From Shewanella jiangmenensis (GTDB lineage: Bacteria; Pseudomonadota; Gammaproteobacteria; Enterobacterales; Shewanellaceae): a DNA stretch of 64,000 nucleotides. The position numbers and the translations under genes are program-made. The notes below the pieces were generated by a model. The model worked only from the letters and a program-made list of their open reading frames with translations. It was not told where the DNA came from and did no database searches. The stretch spans positions 682,001-746,000 of the forward strand of contig NZ_JAHEPS010000002.1 of the NCBI RefSeq assembly GCF_018596335.1. The letters run 5' to 3'. This document shows, one piece after another, positions 29,173 through 37,744 of the stretch; positions within the stretch are counted from its first letter, which is position 1; each line of letters opens with the position of its first letter.

Positions 29173-30080
29173 GCAAACGAAAGAAAGGTTTTCGCTTTGC
29201 CATCCGTGGCAGGCACTTTACCCTGGGCTTTCCCTTTCTGTGGCTGACGCTGTTTTTCGCACTGCCCTTTGCGATAGTGCTGAAAATCAGTTTCTCCACC
29301 GCGGCCATTGCCATTCCGCCCTATGAACCGACCTTTACCTATGGCGATCAGCTGCTGAACATTGCACTGAACCTGGGTAACTATCTGCTGCTTCTGGACG
29401 ATGCGCTGTATTACACCGCCTATCTTGGCTCGCTCAAAATGGCGGTGGTGGCCACCATCGGCTGTTTGCTGCTTGGCTACCCCATGGCGTACGCCATTGC
29501 GCGGGCGCCGGCCAAGATGCAAACCGTGCTTCTGCTGCTTATCATGCTGCCGTCATGGACGTCATTCCTTATCCGGGTGTACGCCTGGATGGGGCTCCTT
29601 GCCGACACCGGCCTTATCAATAATGTGCTGATGTGGCTTGGGGTGATAAGCGAGCCTTTGAAGATAATGAACACGGATATTGCGGTGTATATCGGCCTTA
29701 TCTATGCCTATCTGCCGTTTATGGTGCTACCGCTGTACGCCAACCTGGTGAAGATGGACATGAGTCTTTTGGAAGCGGCGGCTGATCTTGGCTCGCGCAG
29801 TATCAACACCTTCTGGAAAATCACCCTGCCGCTGTCGAAGGGCGGTGTGATTGCAGGCTCCATGCTGGTGTTTATTCCGTCTGTGGGTGAGTTCGTTATT
29901 CCTGAACTGCTCGGCGGTCCGGACTCACTGATGATAGGTAAGGTTCTGTGGCAGGAGTTCTTCAACAACCGCGACTGGCCGGTGGCCTCGGCGCTGGCGA
30001 TAGTGATGCTGGGTCTTTTGATTATCCCTATCACCCTGTTCCATCATTATCAGTCCCGTGATTTGGAGAAAGAAGCATGA
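29169..30080 (+). CDS. potH: Putrescine ABC transporter permease
   Basis: A 303-residue inner-membrane permease with six or so membrane segments. The cytoplasmic EAA loop that contacts the ATPase is at about residues 198-217 (LLEAAADLGSRSINTFWKIT). Couples to potG and potI by 4-nt overlaps at both ends, so the three subunits are made in step. Confidence 0.92.
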   Translation: MSKRKKGFRFAIRGRHFTLGFPFLWLTLFFALPFAIVLKISFSTAAIAIPPYEPTFTYGDQLLNIALNLGNYLLLLDDALYYTAYLGSLKMAVVATIGCLLLGYPMAYAIARAPAKMQTVLLLLIMLPSWTSFLIRVYAWMGLLADTGLINNVLMWLGVISEPLKIMNTDIAVYIGLIYAYLPFMVLPLYANLVKMDMSLLEAAADLGSRSINTFWKITLPLSKGGVIAGSMLVFIPSVGEFVIPELLGGPDSLMIGKVLWQEFFNNRDWPVASALAIVMLGLLIIPITLFHHYQSRDLEKEA

Positions 30081-30892
30081 AAAAGCTGAGTTTTTCTACC
30101 GTGATGTTGTGGTTGGGGCTCATCTTTCTTTATGCCCCGATGTTTATCCTGATTTTCTATTCCTTCAACGCGTCCAAACTGGTGACCGTGTGGGGCGGCT
30201 TTTCGGCCAAGTGGTATATGGAACTGTTCAAGGATCAGCAGATCCTCGATGCAGTCTGGACCAGTTTGGAGATTGCCTTCCTGTCGGCCTCGATGGCGGT
30301 GGTGCTCGGCACCATGGCCGCCTTCGTAATGACCCGTTTTCGCCGCAGCTGGGCCAAGTTGTCGCTGTCGAACATGATCACAGCGCCGCTGGTAATGCCT
30401 GAAGTGATCACCGGTCTGTCACTGCTGCTGCTGTTTGTGCACATGGCCGACATGATTGGCTGGCCGGCCGAGCGCGGCAGGCTGACCATTTGGCTCGCGC
30501 ACTCGACCTTCTGCGCCGCCTATGTGGCTGTGGTGGTGTCGTCCCGTCTGCGTGAGCTGGACATGTCGATTGAAGAAGCGGCGATGGATTTGGGGGCTAC
30601 TCCGTTCAAGACCTTCTTCCTTATCACTGTGCCCATGATTGCACCGGCGCTGACGGCGGGCTGGCTGCTGTCCTTCAGTTTGTCGCTGGATGACCTGGTT
30701 ATCGCAAGCTTTGCCTCGGGGCCGGGCGCGACTACCCTGCCGATGGTGGTGTTCTCCTCGGTGCGTTTGGGTGTGTCACCCAAGATCAACGCCCTGGCGA
30801 CCCTTATTATCATGGCAGTATCGCTGATGGCCTTCCTGTCCTGGTACTTTGCCCGCCGGGCCGAGAAAAAAGCCAAGGCAGCCATGGAGTAA
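30077..30892 (+). CDS. potI: Putrescine ABC transporter permease
   Basis: A 271-residue permease with six membrane segments; the EAA loop is at about residues 168-187 (IEEAAMDLGATPFKTFFLIT). Partner of PotH. Last gene of the pot block, followed by a terminator. Confidence 0.92.
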   Translation: MKKLSFSTVMLWLGLIFLYAPMFILIFYSFNASKLVTVWGGFSAKWYMELFKDQQILDAVWTSLEIAFLSASMAVVLGTMAAFVMTRFRRSWAKLSLSNMITAPLVMPEVITGLSLLLLFVHMADMIGWPAERGRLTIWLAHSTFCAAYVAVVVSSRLRELDMSIEEAAMDLGATPFKTFFLITVPMIAPALTAGWLLSFSLSLDDLVIASFASGPGATTLPMVVFSSVRLGVSPKINALATLIIMAVSLMAFLSWYFARRAEKKAKAAME

Positions 30893-30908
30893 GGCTTACC
30901 AACCCATC

Positions 30909-30937
30909 AAAACGGTCGCTAACGCGGCCGTTTTCTT
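30909..30937 (+). terminator. Intrinsic terminator after potI
   Basis: Stem AAACGGTCGC / GCGGCCGTTT (one G-T wobble), TAAC loop, then TTTTCTTTTG. Confidence 0.8.
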
Positions 30938-31024
30938 TTGTTTAATATATTCAACAAATATTCAAAATATTCGGCATCGACGGCTAGAGTTTCCCATTGC
31001 TAAGGTGTAGGATGTTCTCGTTGT

Positions 31025-31039
31025 TTAAAATAATGAACA
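31025..31039 (+). promoter_or_regulatory. PuuR-like operator upstream of the second puuB
   Basis: TTAAAATAATGAACA, 12 of 15 matches to the E. coli PuuR box, 18 bp before the start of the second oxidase gene. A strongly AT-rich stretch with repeated ATATTCAA lies just upstream (30946-30972). Confidence 0.65.
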
Positions 31040-31057
31040 TAAAAAGAAGGAAGCATC

Positions 31058-32344
31058 ATGTCTGCTACACCTCATACCTCGTCTTATTATGCCGCTTCCG
31101 CCAATGACACCCGTATTCGTCCTCGCCTTGAGGAGCATCTTGACACTGACGTGTGTGTTATAGGCGCTGGCTACACCGGCTTGTCCTCAGCATTGCATCT
31201 GCTGGAAGCCGGTTTCAAGGTGGTTGTGCTTGAAGCCGCCCGCATCGGCTGGGGCGCTTCTGGCCGCAATGGCGGCCAAATTGTGAATAGTTACAGTCGT
31301 GATATCGATGTCATCGAAAAAAACGTGGGCAAAGAAAAAGCTAAACTGTTCGGCGAAATGGCATTCGAAGGCGGCCGCATCATTCGCGAGCGTATCGAGA
31401 AATACAACATCGACTGTGACCTCAAAAACGGCGGTGTATTCGCGGCGATAAACCAGAAACAGATGGGACACCTCAAGGCGCAAAAGGCGCTGTGGGAAGC
31501 CCATGGCCACACTGGCAAACTGGAAATCCTCGATGAGGCTGGTATCCGCAATGTAGTGAATACTGAACGCTACGTCGGCGGTATGCTGGATAAAAGCGGC
31601 GGCCACATTCATCCGCTGAACCTGGCCCTTGGTGAAGCCCGCGCGGTGGAAAGCCTCGGCGGCAAGATTTTTGAAGACTCGGCGGTAGTAGACGTGATTG
31701 AAGGCGAGCCTGCCATCGTCAAAACCGAGTTCGGTCAGGTAAGGGCGCGCTTTGTGGTGGTGGCCGGTAATGCCTATCTTGGCAAACTGATGCCTGAGCT
31801 GATGGCCAAGTCCATGCCCTGCGGCACCCAGGTGATTACCACTGAGCCCCTGAGCGATGAAATGGCAAAAAGCCTGCTGCCACAGGATTACTGCGTTGAA
31901 GACTGTAACTACCTGCTCGATTACTTCCGTCTCTCCGGCGACAAGCGCCTGATATACGGCGGCGGTGTGGTGTACGGCGCCCGCGATCCGGAAAACATCA
32001 AATCGATTATTCTGCCCAAGATGCTGAAAACCTTCCCGCAGCTCAAAGACGTCAAAATCGATTACACCTGGACCGGTAACTTCCTGCTGACCCTGTCGCG
32101 CCTGCCTCAGGTTGGCCGTATCGGCAAGAACATTTATTACTCCCAGGGTTGCAGTGGACACGGTGTGACTTACACCCATCTCGCCGGCAAGCTGATTGCC
32201 GAGGTGCTTAATGGTCAGGCGACTCGCTTTGATGCGTTTGCTGCGCTGCCCCATTACCCGTTCCCGGGTGGCCATGCGCTGCGGGTACCGTTCAGCGCCA
32301 TCGGCGCCTGGTACTACACCATGCGCGACAAGCTGGGCATTTAA
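31058..32344 (+). CDS. Gamma-glutamylputrescine oxidase-like FAD oxidoreductase, copy 2
   Basis: A 428-residue paralogue of the PuuB at 20542. It has VCVIGAGYTGLSSALHLLEA, GWGASGRNGGQIVNS and the C-terminal CSGHGVTYTHLAGKLIAEV. It heads an operon with gabD and gabT, so its product is committed to the GABA-to-succinate route. It may oxidise gamma-glutamylputrescine like copy 1, or another gamma-glutamylated or free amine. AAGGA precedes the ATG. Confidence 0.85.
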   Translation: MSATPHTSSYYAASANDTRIRPRLEEHLDTDVCVIGAGYTGLSSALHLLEAGFKVVVLEAARIGWGASGRNGGQIVNSYSRDIDVIEKNVGKEKAKLFGEMAFEGGRIIRERIEKYNIDCDLKNGGVFAAINQKQMGHLKAQKALWEAHGHTGKLEILDEAGIRNVVNTERYVGGMLDKSGGHIHPLNLALGEARAVESLGGKIFEDSAVVDVIEGEPAIVKTEFGQVRARFVVVAGNAYLGKLMPELMAKSMPCGTQVITTEPLSDEMAKSLLPQDYCVEDCNYLLDYFRLSGDKRLIYGGGVVYGARDPENIKSIILPKMLKTFPQLKDVKIDYTWTGNFLLTLSRLPQVGRIGKNIYYSQGCSGHGVTYTHLAGKLIAEVLNGQATRFDAFAALPHYPFPGGHALRVPFSAIGAWYYTMRDKLGI

Positions 32345-32413
32345 CACAGGCAACTGAGCCCAAGGGGCATTAACAGAATTAACGGCAACCATGCCGACGA
32401 AGAGGAGTCAGCT

Positions 32414-33856
32414 GTGCAGCTAAAACGTCCTTCACTCTTGAAAACCCAGTGTTATATCAACGGCCAGTGGCGCGATGCCCTGTCCGGTGAGACGGTGACC
32501 ATTGCCAATCCAGCCACCAATGAGGCTATTGCCTCTGTGCCTGTGATGGGCCGCGATGAAACCCGTGAAGCCATTGCCGCCGCCGAAGCCGCGCTGCCGG
32601 CCTGGCGTAAGCTCACCGCCAAAGAGCGTGGTGCCAAGCTGCGCCGCTGGTATGAGCTGATGCTGGAAAACGCCGATGATCTGGCGCTGATGATGACTAC
32701 AGAGCAGGGTAAACCGCTCGCCGAAGCCAAGGGCGAGGTGGTGTATGCTGCCTCCTTTATCGAATGGTTTGCCGAAGAGGCCAAGCGTCTTTATGGCGAT
32801 ACCATCCCCGGTCATCAGGGCGACAAGCGCATCATGGTGATTAAGCAGGGCGTGGGCGTAACTGCGGCCATTACCCCGTGGAACTTCCCTGCGGCGATGA
32901 TAACCCGTAAGGCAGGCCCTGCGCTCGCTGCGGGCTGCACCATGATTGTTAAACCAGCGCCGCAAACACCTTTTACGGCACTGGCACTGGCTGAGCTTGC
33001 GCAGGAGGCGGGTATTCCCCCCGGCGTATTCAGTGTGGTGACCGGCGATGCAGTAGCCATCGGCAACGAGCTTTGCGAAAGCCCTGTGGTGCGCAAACTG
33101 TCGTTCACCGGCTCCACCAATGTCGGCATCAAGCTGATGCAGCAGTGCGCGCCAACCCTCAAAAAAGTGTCGCTTGAGCTTGGCGGCAATGCGCCCTTTA
33201 TCGTGTTCAATGATGCGGATCTCGATGCTGCCGTTGAAGGCGCGATGATTTCCAAATACCGCAACGCCGGTCAAACCTGCGTCTGTGCCAACCGGATCTA
33301 TGTGCAGGATGGCGTGTACGATGCCTTTGCCCAGAAGCTTGCCGCCGCCGTGGCCAAGCTTAAGGTCGGCAATGGCGCCGAGCCCGGCGTGACCACAGGG
33401 CCGCTGATCAATGGCGCGGCGCTTGAGAAGGTGCAGAGCCATCTTCAGGATGCGCTCGATAAAGGCGCGACGCTGCTCAGTGGCGGCAAGTTGCTTGGCG
33501 GTAACTTTATGGAACCTGCGATTGTGACCAACGTGGATGCCAGCATGAAGGTCGCCCGCGAGGAAACCTTCGGCCCGTTGGCGCCGCTGTTCCGTTTCAG
33601 CGATGTGGACGATGTGATTCGTCAGGCCAACGACACCGAGTTTGGCCTCGCGGCTTACTTCTACGGCCGTGACATCTCCCTTATCTGGAAGGTGGCCGAG
33701 GCGCTGGAATACGGCATGGTGGGCGTGAACACCGGGCTTATTTCCACCGAAGTGGCCCCCTTTGGCGGCATGAAATCATCGGGTCTGGGCCGCGAAGGCT
33801 CCAAGTACGGCATCGATGAGTATGTAGAAATCAAATATATCTGTCTGTCGGTTTGA
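32414..33856 (+). CDS. gabD: Succinate-semialdehyde dehydrogenase
   Basis: A 480-residue NAD(P) aldehyde dehydrogenase. Catalytic Glu in LELGGNAPFIVF (about residue 256), Cys in NAGQTCVCANRIYV (about 290), and the C-terminal GLGREGSKYGIDEYVEIKYI typical of GabD. Starts with GTG behind GAGGAG. Oxidises succinate semialdehyde from GabT to succinate. 21 bp separate it from gabT. Confidence 0.93.
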   Translation: MQLKRPSLLKTQCYINGQWRDALSGETVTIANPATNEAIASVPVMGRDETREAIAAAEAALPAWRKLTAKERGAKLRRWYELMLENADDLALMMTTEQGKPLAEAKGEVVYAASFIEWFAEEAKRLYGDTIPGHQGDKRIMVIKQGVGVTAAITPWNFPAAMITRKAGPALAAGCTMIVKPAPQTPFTALALAELAQEAGIPPGVFSVVTGDAVAIGNELCESPVVRKLSFTGSTNVGIKLMQQCAPTLKKVSLELGGNAPFIVFNDADLDAAVEGAMISKYRNAGQTCVCANRIYVQDGVYDAFAQKLAAAVAKLKVGNGAEPGVTTGPLINGAALEKVQSHLQDALDKGATLLSGGKLLGGNFMEPAIVTNVDASMKVAREETFGPLAPLFRFSDVDDVIRQANDTEFGLAAYFYGRDISLIWKVAEALEYGMVGVNTGLISTEVAPFGGMKSSGLGREGSKYGIDEYVEIKYICLSV

Positions 33857-33877
33857 CCGGCGAAACAGGAGTACCCT

Positions 33878-35155
33878 ATGAGCTTGACCAATGATTCATT
33901 GATGGTTCGTCGCCGCGCAGCTGTAGCCGGTGGTGTTGGCCAAATCCACCCTGTGTTTACCGAGCGCGCCGAAAACGCCACCGTGTGGGACGTTGAAGGT
34001 CGTGAGTATATCGACTTTGCCGGCGGCATCGCGGTGCTGAACACAGGCCATCTGCATCCAAAAGTAAAGGCCGCAGTGGCCGAGCAGCTGGAGAAGTTCT
34101 CCCACACCTGCTTTATGGTGCTGGGCTATGAGAGCTACATCTCTGTGTGTGAAAAGCTCAATCAATTGGTGCCCGGTGACTTTGCCAAGAAGTCAGCCCT
34201 GTTCACCAGCGGCTCCGAGGCGGTGGAAAACGCCATTAAGGTGGCCCGCGCCTACACCAAGCGTGCCGGTGTGATTGCTTTTACTTCAGGCTACCACGGC
34301 CGCACCATGGCGGCGCTGGCGCTGACCGGAAAGGTTGCCCCTTACAGCAAGGGCATGGGCTTGATGCAGGCCAACGTGTTTCGCGCCGAATACCCCTGTG
34401 CGCTGCACGGGGTGAGTGAAGATGACGCCATGGCGTCCATCGAGCGTATTTTCAAGAATGACGCCGAGCCAAGCGACATCGCCGCCATTATCCTTGAGCC
34501 TGTGCAGGGCGAGGGCGGTTTCTATGCCGCGACCCCAAGCTTTATGAAGCGCCTGCGCGAACTCTGTGACCGCGAAGGCATCATGCTGATTGCCGACGAA
34601 GTGCAAACCGGCGCTGGCCGTACCGGTACCTTCTTTGCCATGGAGCAGATGGGCGTTGCCGCAGACATCACCACCTTCGCCAAGTCGATTGCCGGTGGCT
34701 TCCCGCTCTCTGGCATCACTGGCCGCGCCGATGTGATGGACGCCATTGGCCCGGGTGGCCTTGGCGGCACCTACGGCGGCAGCCCGCTGGCATGCGCCGC
34801 GGCGCTCGCCGTGATTGAAGTGTTTGAAGAAGAAAAATTGCTGGAGCGCTCCAACGCCATTGGCCAGACCATCAAGTCTGCCATTGGTGAGCTCGCCGGT
34901 CGTTATCCGCAAATCGCTGAGGTGCGTGGTCTGGGCTCCATGATTGCCATCGAACTGATGGAAAATGGCAAGCCTGCACCTGAGTATTGCCCGCAGGTGC
35001 TCGCTGAGGCCCGTAACCGCGGTCTTATCCTGTTGTCGTGCGGTACTTACGGCAACGTGCTGCGGATTTTGGTGCCCATCACGGCGCCGGATGCGCAAAT
35101 TCAGCGCGGACTTGAAATCATGGCAGAGTGTTTCGAAGCCGTGCTCGGCAAGTAA
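33878..35155 (+). CDS. gabT: 4-aminobutyrate aminotransferase
   Basis: A 425-residue class III PLP aminotransferase; FTSGSEAVENAIKVAR, DEVQTGAGRTGTFFAM and the lysine in TFAKSIAGGFPLSG mark it as GabT. Converts GABA and 2-oxoglutarate to succinate semialdehyde and glutamate, regenerating the glutamate used by PuuA. AGGAG is 6 nt before the ATG. Ends at a strong terminator. Confidence 0.93.
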   Translation: MSLTNDSLMVRRRAAVAGGVGQIHPVFTERAENATVWDVEGREYIDFAGGIAVLNTGHLHPKVKAAVAEQLEKFSHTCFMVLGYESYISVCEKLNQLVPGDFAKKSALFTSGSEAVENAIKVARAYTKRAGVIAFTSGYHGRTMAALALTGKVAPYSKGMGLMQANVFRAEYPCALHGVSEDDAMASIERIFKNDAEPSDIAAIILEPVQGEGGFYAATPSFMKRLRELCDREGIMLIADEVQTGAGRTGTFFAMEQMGVAADITTFAKSIAGGFPLSGITGRADVMDAIGPGGLGGTYGGSPLACAAALAVIEVFEEEKLLERSNAIGQTIKSAIGELAGRYPQIAEVRGLGSMIAIELMENGKPAPEYCPQVLAEARNRGLILLSCGTYGNVLRILVPITAPDAQIQRGLEIMAECFEAVLGK

Positions 35156-35167
35156 GCCAATAAACAA

Positions 35168-35195
35168 AGGCGGCCCCAACAGGCCGCTTTTTTGT
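35168..35195 (+). terminator. Intrinsic terminator after gabT
   Basis: Stem AGCGGCC-type (GGCGGCC / GGCCGC) with CAACA loop followed by TTTTTTG. Confidence 0.85.
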
Positions 35196-35280
35196 TATTT
35201 ACCTGCAAGGACGCAGAACAGGTCTATACTCAATCATACACAAGTCTACCCATGTATTTTCAGGACCTTGCGGAGAGTGC

Positions 35281-37401
35281 ATGAAACATCTTCCCCTGCG
35301 ACAAAAACTCCTTTGGATGACCTCGGCGCTGTTTTTGGCCACAGTCGCCACCATGTCGGTGACGCTCTGGAGCACCCTTAACAGTAAAACCGACGAGCTC
35401 TTTGTCGAAGTCGACAAAGCGCTCAATGATGAAATCCGCACCAAACTGACCGCCAGTGCCGGCCGCTACGGCGAGAAGGTCGCGGCCTTTATCAACGAGG
35501 CCTACCGTATTCCTTACTCCTTCAGCGCCATGATGGAAAACAATGCCCTGGTCGGCCGGATGAACCGCGAAAGTGTGCAGGATGCGGTGAGCTCAATTCT
35601 GCAAAAAAATAAACAGATATCCTCCATGTATGCTCAGTTTGAGCCCAACGGATTTGATGGTCGCGACAGCGAATTTACCGCCCCGGGGTTGATGCACTCG
35701 GTGGAAGGCGCAGGCACACTGGAGGTGTACTTTTACCGCAATGACGATGGCAGCCAAACCCAGCAGCAGGTGGAGGATGCCAGCGAGAAGTATGTTGATA
35801 CCCTCAACGAGTTTGGCCTGCGGGAAGCCGAGTGGTATCTGTGCGCCAAAGACAGCCTCAAACCTTGCCTGATGGAGCCCTACCTTTATGAGATCTCCCC
35901 CGGCAACAACATGCTGATGACCTCGCTCACTGTGCCGATAGTGCGCGATGGCGCATTTCGTGGCGTGGTCGGTGTCGATTTGAATTTGCCGGTGTTTCAG
36001 AAGCTGATTGATGAGCTGTCGGCAAGCCTGTATCAGGGCCAGGCCAAGGTGACGCTGCTGTCGACCAAGGGGCTCATTGTGGCAGCGAGCCACTATGATA
36101 AGAAGGCTCGCCCGCTCAGTGAATCAATGGACAAGGGGCTTGCCAATCAAATCCTTGGCCTTGGTAAAGACAACAATTATCTGCTGAATGACAGCAGCAT
36201 GATTGTCGCCTATCCCATCGACATACCGCTGTCGGGCAGCCAGTGGCGCCTGAGTATCGAAGTGCCGAAGGAAATCGCCTTTGCCAGTGCCAATCAGGTT
36301 GAATCCAGCATGGAGGCCATGGCCGCGAGCCTTGGCCGTTTTGTATTGCTGCTGGGGATTGGTATTGCGGCGGTGGCGGTGATTTTGATTGCGCTCTTTA
36401 TCCGCAGCGTGGTCAGGCCGATTCAGCAAATTCAGCAGCGCGTGAGCCAGCTCGCCAGTGCCGAAGGGGATTTGACCCAGAAACTCACAGTGGATGAGCA
36501 TGCTGAGCTCATTGCCCTTGGCGAAGGGTTTAACGCTTTTATCGGTAAGCTGCACATGCTTATCAGCGACCTTAAGTCGGTGGCGGCTGACTCCAGACGC
36601 GAAAGCGAAGCCACGGCTGCCATTGCCGAGCACACCAGACAGAGCGTGACCCGCCAGTACAGTGAAATCGACAGCGTGGTCACTGCGGTCAATGAGATGA
36701 GCCATACCGCCACCGAGGTTGCCAAGGCATCGGAGCAAACCGCCGCCGAGTCGTCCGCCATGGCGGTGCAGGTGCGCGACAGCCAAACCAGCCTCACTGA
36801 AGCGGTGAAATTGGTGTCTACTATGGCCCAGGAGTCGCAGCAGGCCAAGCTGGCGGTGGCCAAGGTGGCTGAAAGCAGCAGCAATATCAGCAAAATTCTG
36901 GATGTGATCAGTGCCATCGCCGCCCAAACCAATTTGCTGGCACTGAATGCTGCCATTGAAGCGGCGCGCGCCGGTGAGCAGGGACGCGGTTTTGCGGTGG
37001 TGGCCGATGAAGTTCGCTCGCTGGCATCCAAAACCCAGGCCTCCACCGATGACATCGGCCGGCTTATCGATGCGCTGCAGCTTGAGGTGCGCGGCGCAAC
37101 CGGCATCATAGATAAAGGGGTTCAGCTCGCAAGCCAGGCGACGGAGCGCACCGAGCTTGCCTTTGTGTCACTGTCGTCCATGGTGGAGCGGATTAACGAA
37201 ATCTCCAATCAGGTGACCCAAATCGCGACCGCAGCCGAAGAGCAAAGCGCGGTGACCGAAGAAGTGAGCCGCAATATCACAGGTATCTCAGATCAGGCCG
37301 CGGAGCTTATGAACCTTGCCGGACAGGCGCGGGAAAGCAGCGAAACCCTGGCACGGCTTGTGAGTCGTCAGGATGGCCAGCTTGCCAAGCTTCGCACCTG
37401 A
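35281..37401 (+). CDS. Methyl-accepting chemotaxis protein with dCache sensor
   Basis: A 706-residue chemoreceptor. Membrane helix 1 is at about residues 12-32, a periplasmic double-Cache domain spans 35-345, helix 2 is near 350-375, then HAMP and a long coiled-coil signalling domain with the conserved tip [20 protein letters not shown] and [13 protein letters not shown] near residue 540. dCache receptors often bind amino acids or amines directly. Being next to gabT it could sense polyamines or GABA, which is positional inference. GGAGAG precedes the ATG. Confidence 0.9.
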   Translation: MKHLPLRQKLLWMTSALFLATVATMSVTLWSTLNSKTDELFVEVDKALNDEIRTKLTASAGRYGEKVAAFINEAYRIPYSFSAMMENNALVGRMNRESVQDAVSSILQKNKQISSMYAQFEPNGFDGRDSEFTAPGLMHSVEGAGTLEVYFYRNDDGSQTQQQVEDASEKYVDTLNEFGLREAEWYLCAKDSLKPCLMEPYLYEISPGNNMLMTSLTVPIVRDGAFRGVVGVDLNLPVFQKLIDELSASLYQGQAKVTLLSTKGLIVAASHYDKKARPLSESMDKGLANQILGLGKDNNYLLNDSSMIVAYPIDIPLSGSQWRLSIEVPKEIAFASANQVESSMEAMAASLGRFVLLLGIGIAAVAVILIALFIRSVVRPIQQIQQRVSQLASAEGDLTQKLTVDEHAELIALGEGFNAFIGKLHMLISDLKSVAADSRRESEATAAIAEHTRQSVTRQYSEIDSVVTAVNEMSHTATEVAKASEQTAAESSAMAVQVRDSQTSLTEAVKLVSTMAQESQQAKLAVAKVAESSSNISKILDVISAIAAQTNLLALNAAIEAARAGEQGRGFAVVADEVRSLASKTQASTDDIGRLIDALQLEVRGATGIIDKGVQLASQATERTELAFVSLSSMVERINEISNQVTQIATAAEEQSAVTEEVSRNITGISDQAAELMNLAGQARESSETLARLVSRQDGQLAKLRT

Positions 37402-37524
37402 CAGGCTTTGCACCAGGCAAGATCGTGCTGATTAGCACGCTTTGCTTAGTCAGACCGCGCCTTGAAGCTAGTGTTACTCGGGATCATTAAAGATGGCGCC
37501 TTATCCATAGCGCCATCACCACCC

Positions 37525-37551
37525 AAAGCCGCCCTCGGGCGGCTTTTTTAT
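37525..37551 (+). terminator. Intrinsic terminator after the chemoreceptor gene
   Basis: Stem AAAGCCGCC / GGGCGGCTTT with a short loop followed by TTTTTTA. The remaining gap to 37725 holds two repeat arrays and no gene. Confidence 0.85.
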
Positions 37552-37577
37552 GCGAAGTTTTTGCTGAGACTGGGCGA

Positions 37578-37655
37578 TGCTGGCATACGTTGTTGGCACA
37601 TATTGCTGGCACAGATTGCTGGCTACGTTGCTGGCTAAGTCGCTGGCGCAGTTAG
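37578..37655 (+). repeat. Degenerate tandem repeat, period 12-13 bp
   Basis: Six units of TGCTGGCACANAT type (37578, 37591, 37604, then 12-bp units). Downstream of the chemoreceptor terminator. Confidence 0.8.
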
Positions 37656-37677
37656 TCCGCCAGCGGGAGTTTTGCCA

Positions 37678-37744
37678 CTTTTGATGATAAGGAGTGCTTT
37701 TGATCATAAGCAGCGCTTTTGATTTTCAGGACGGCTTTTTAAGG
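37678..37744 (+). repeat. Tandem repeat, 3.5 x 19 bp, over the 3' end of the MOSC fusion gene
   Basis: Units CTTTTGATGATAAGGAGTG, CTTTTGATCATAAGCAGCG and CTTTTGATTTTCAGGACGG at 37678, 37697 and 37716, then CTTTTTAAGG. The stop codon of the minus-strand gene (37726-37728) falls inside the third unit. Confidence 0.85.
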
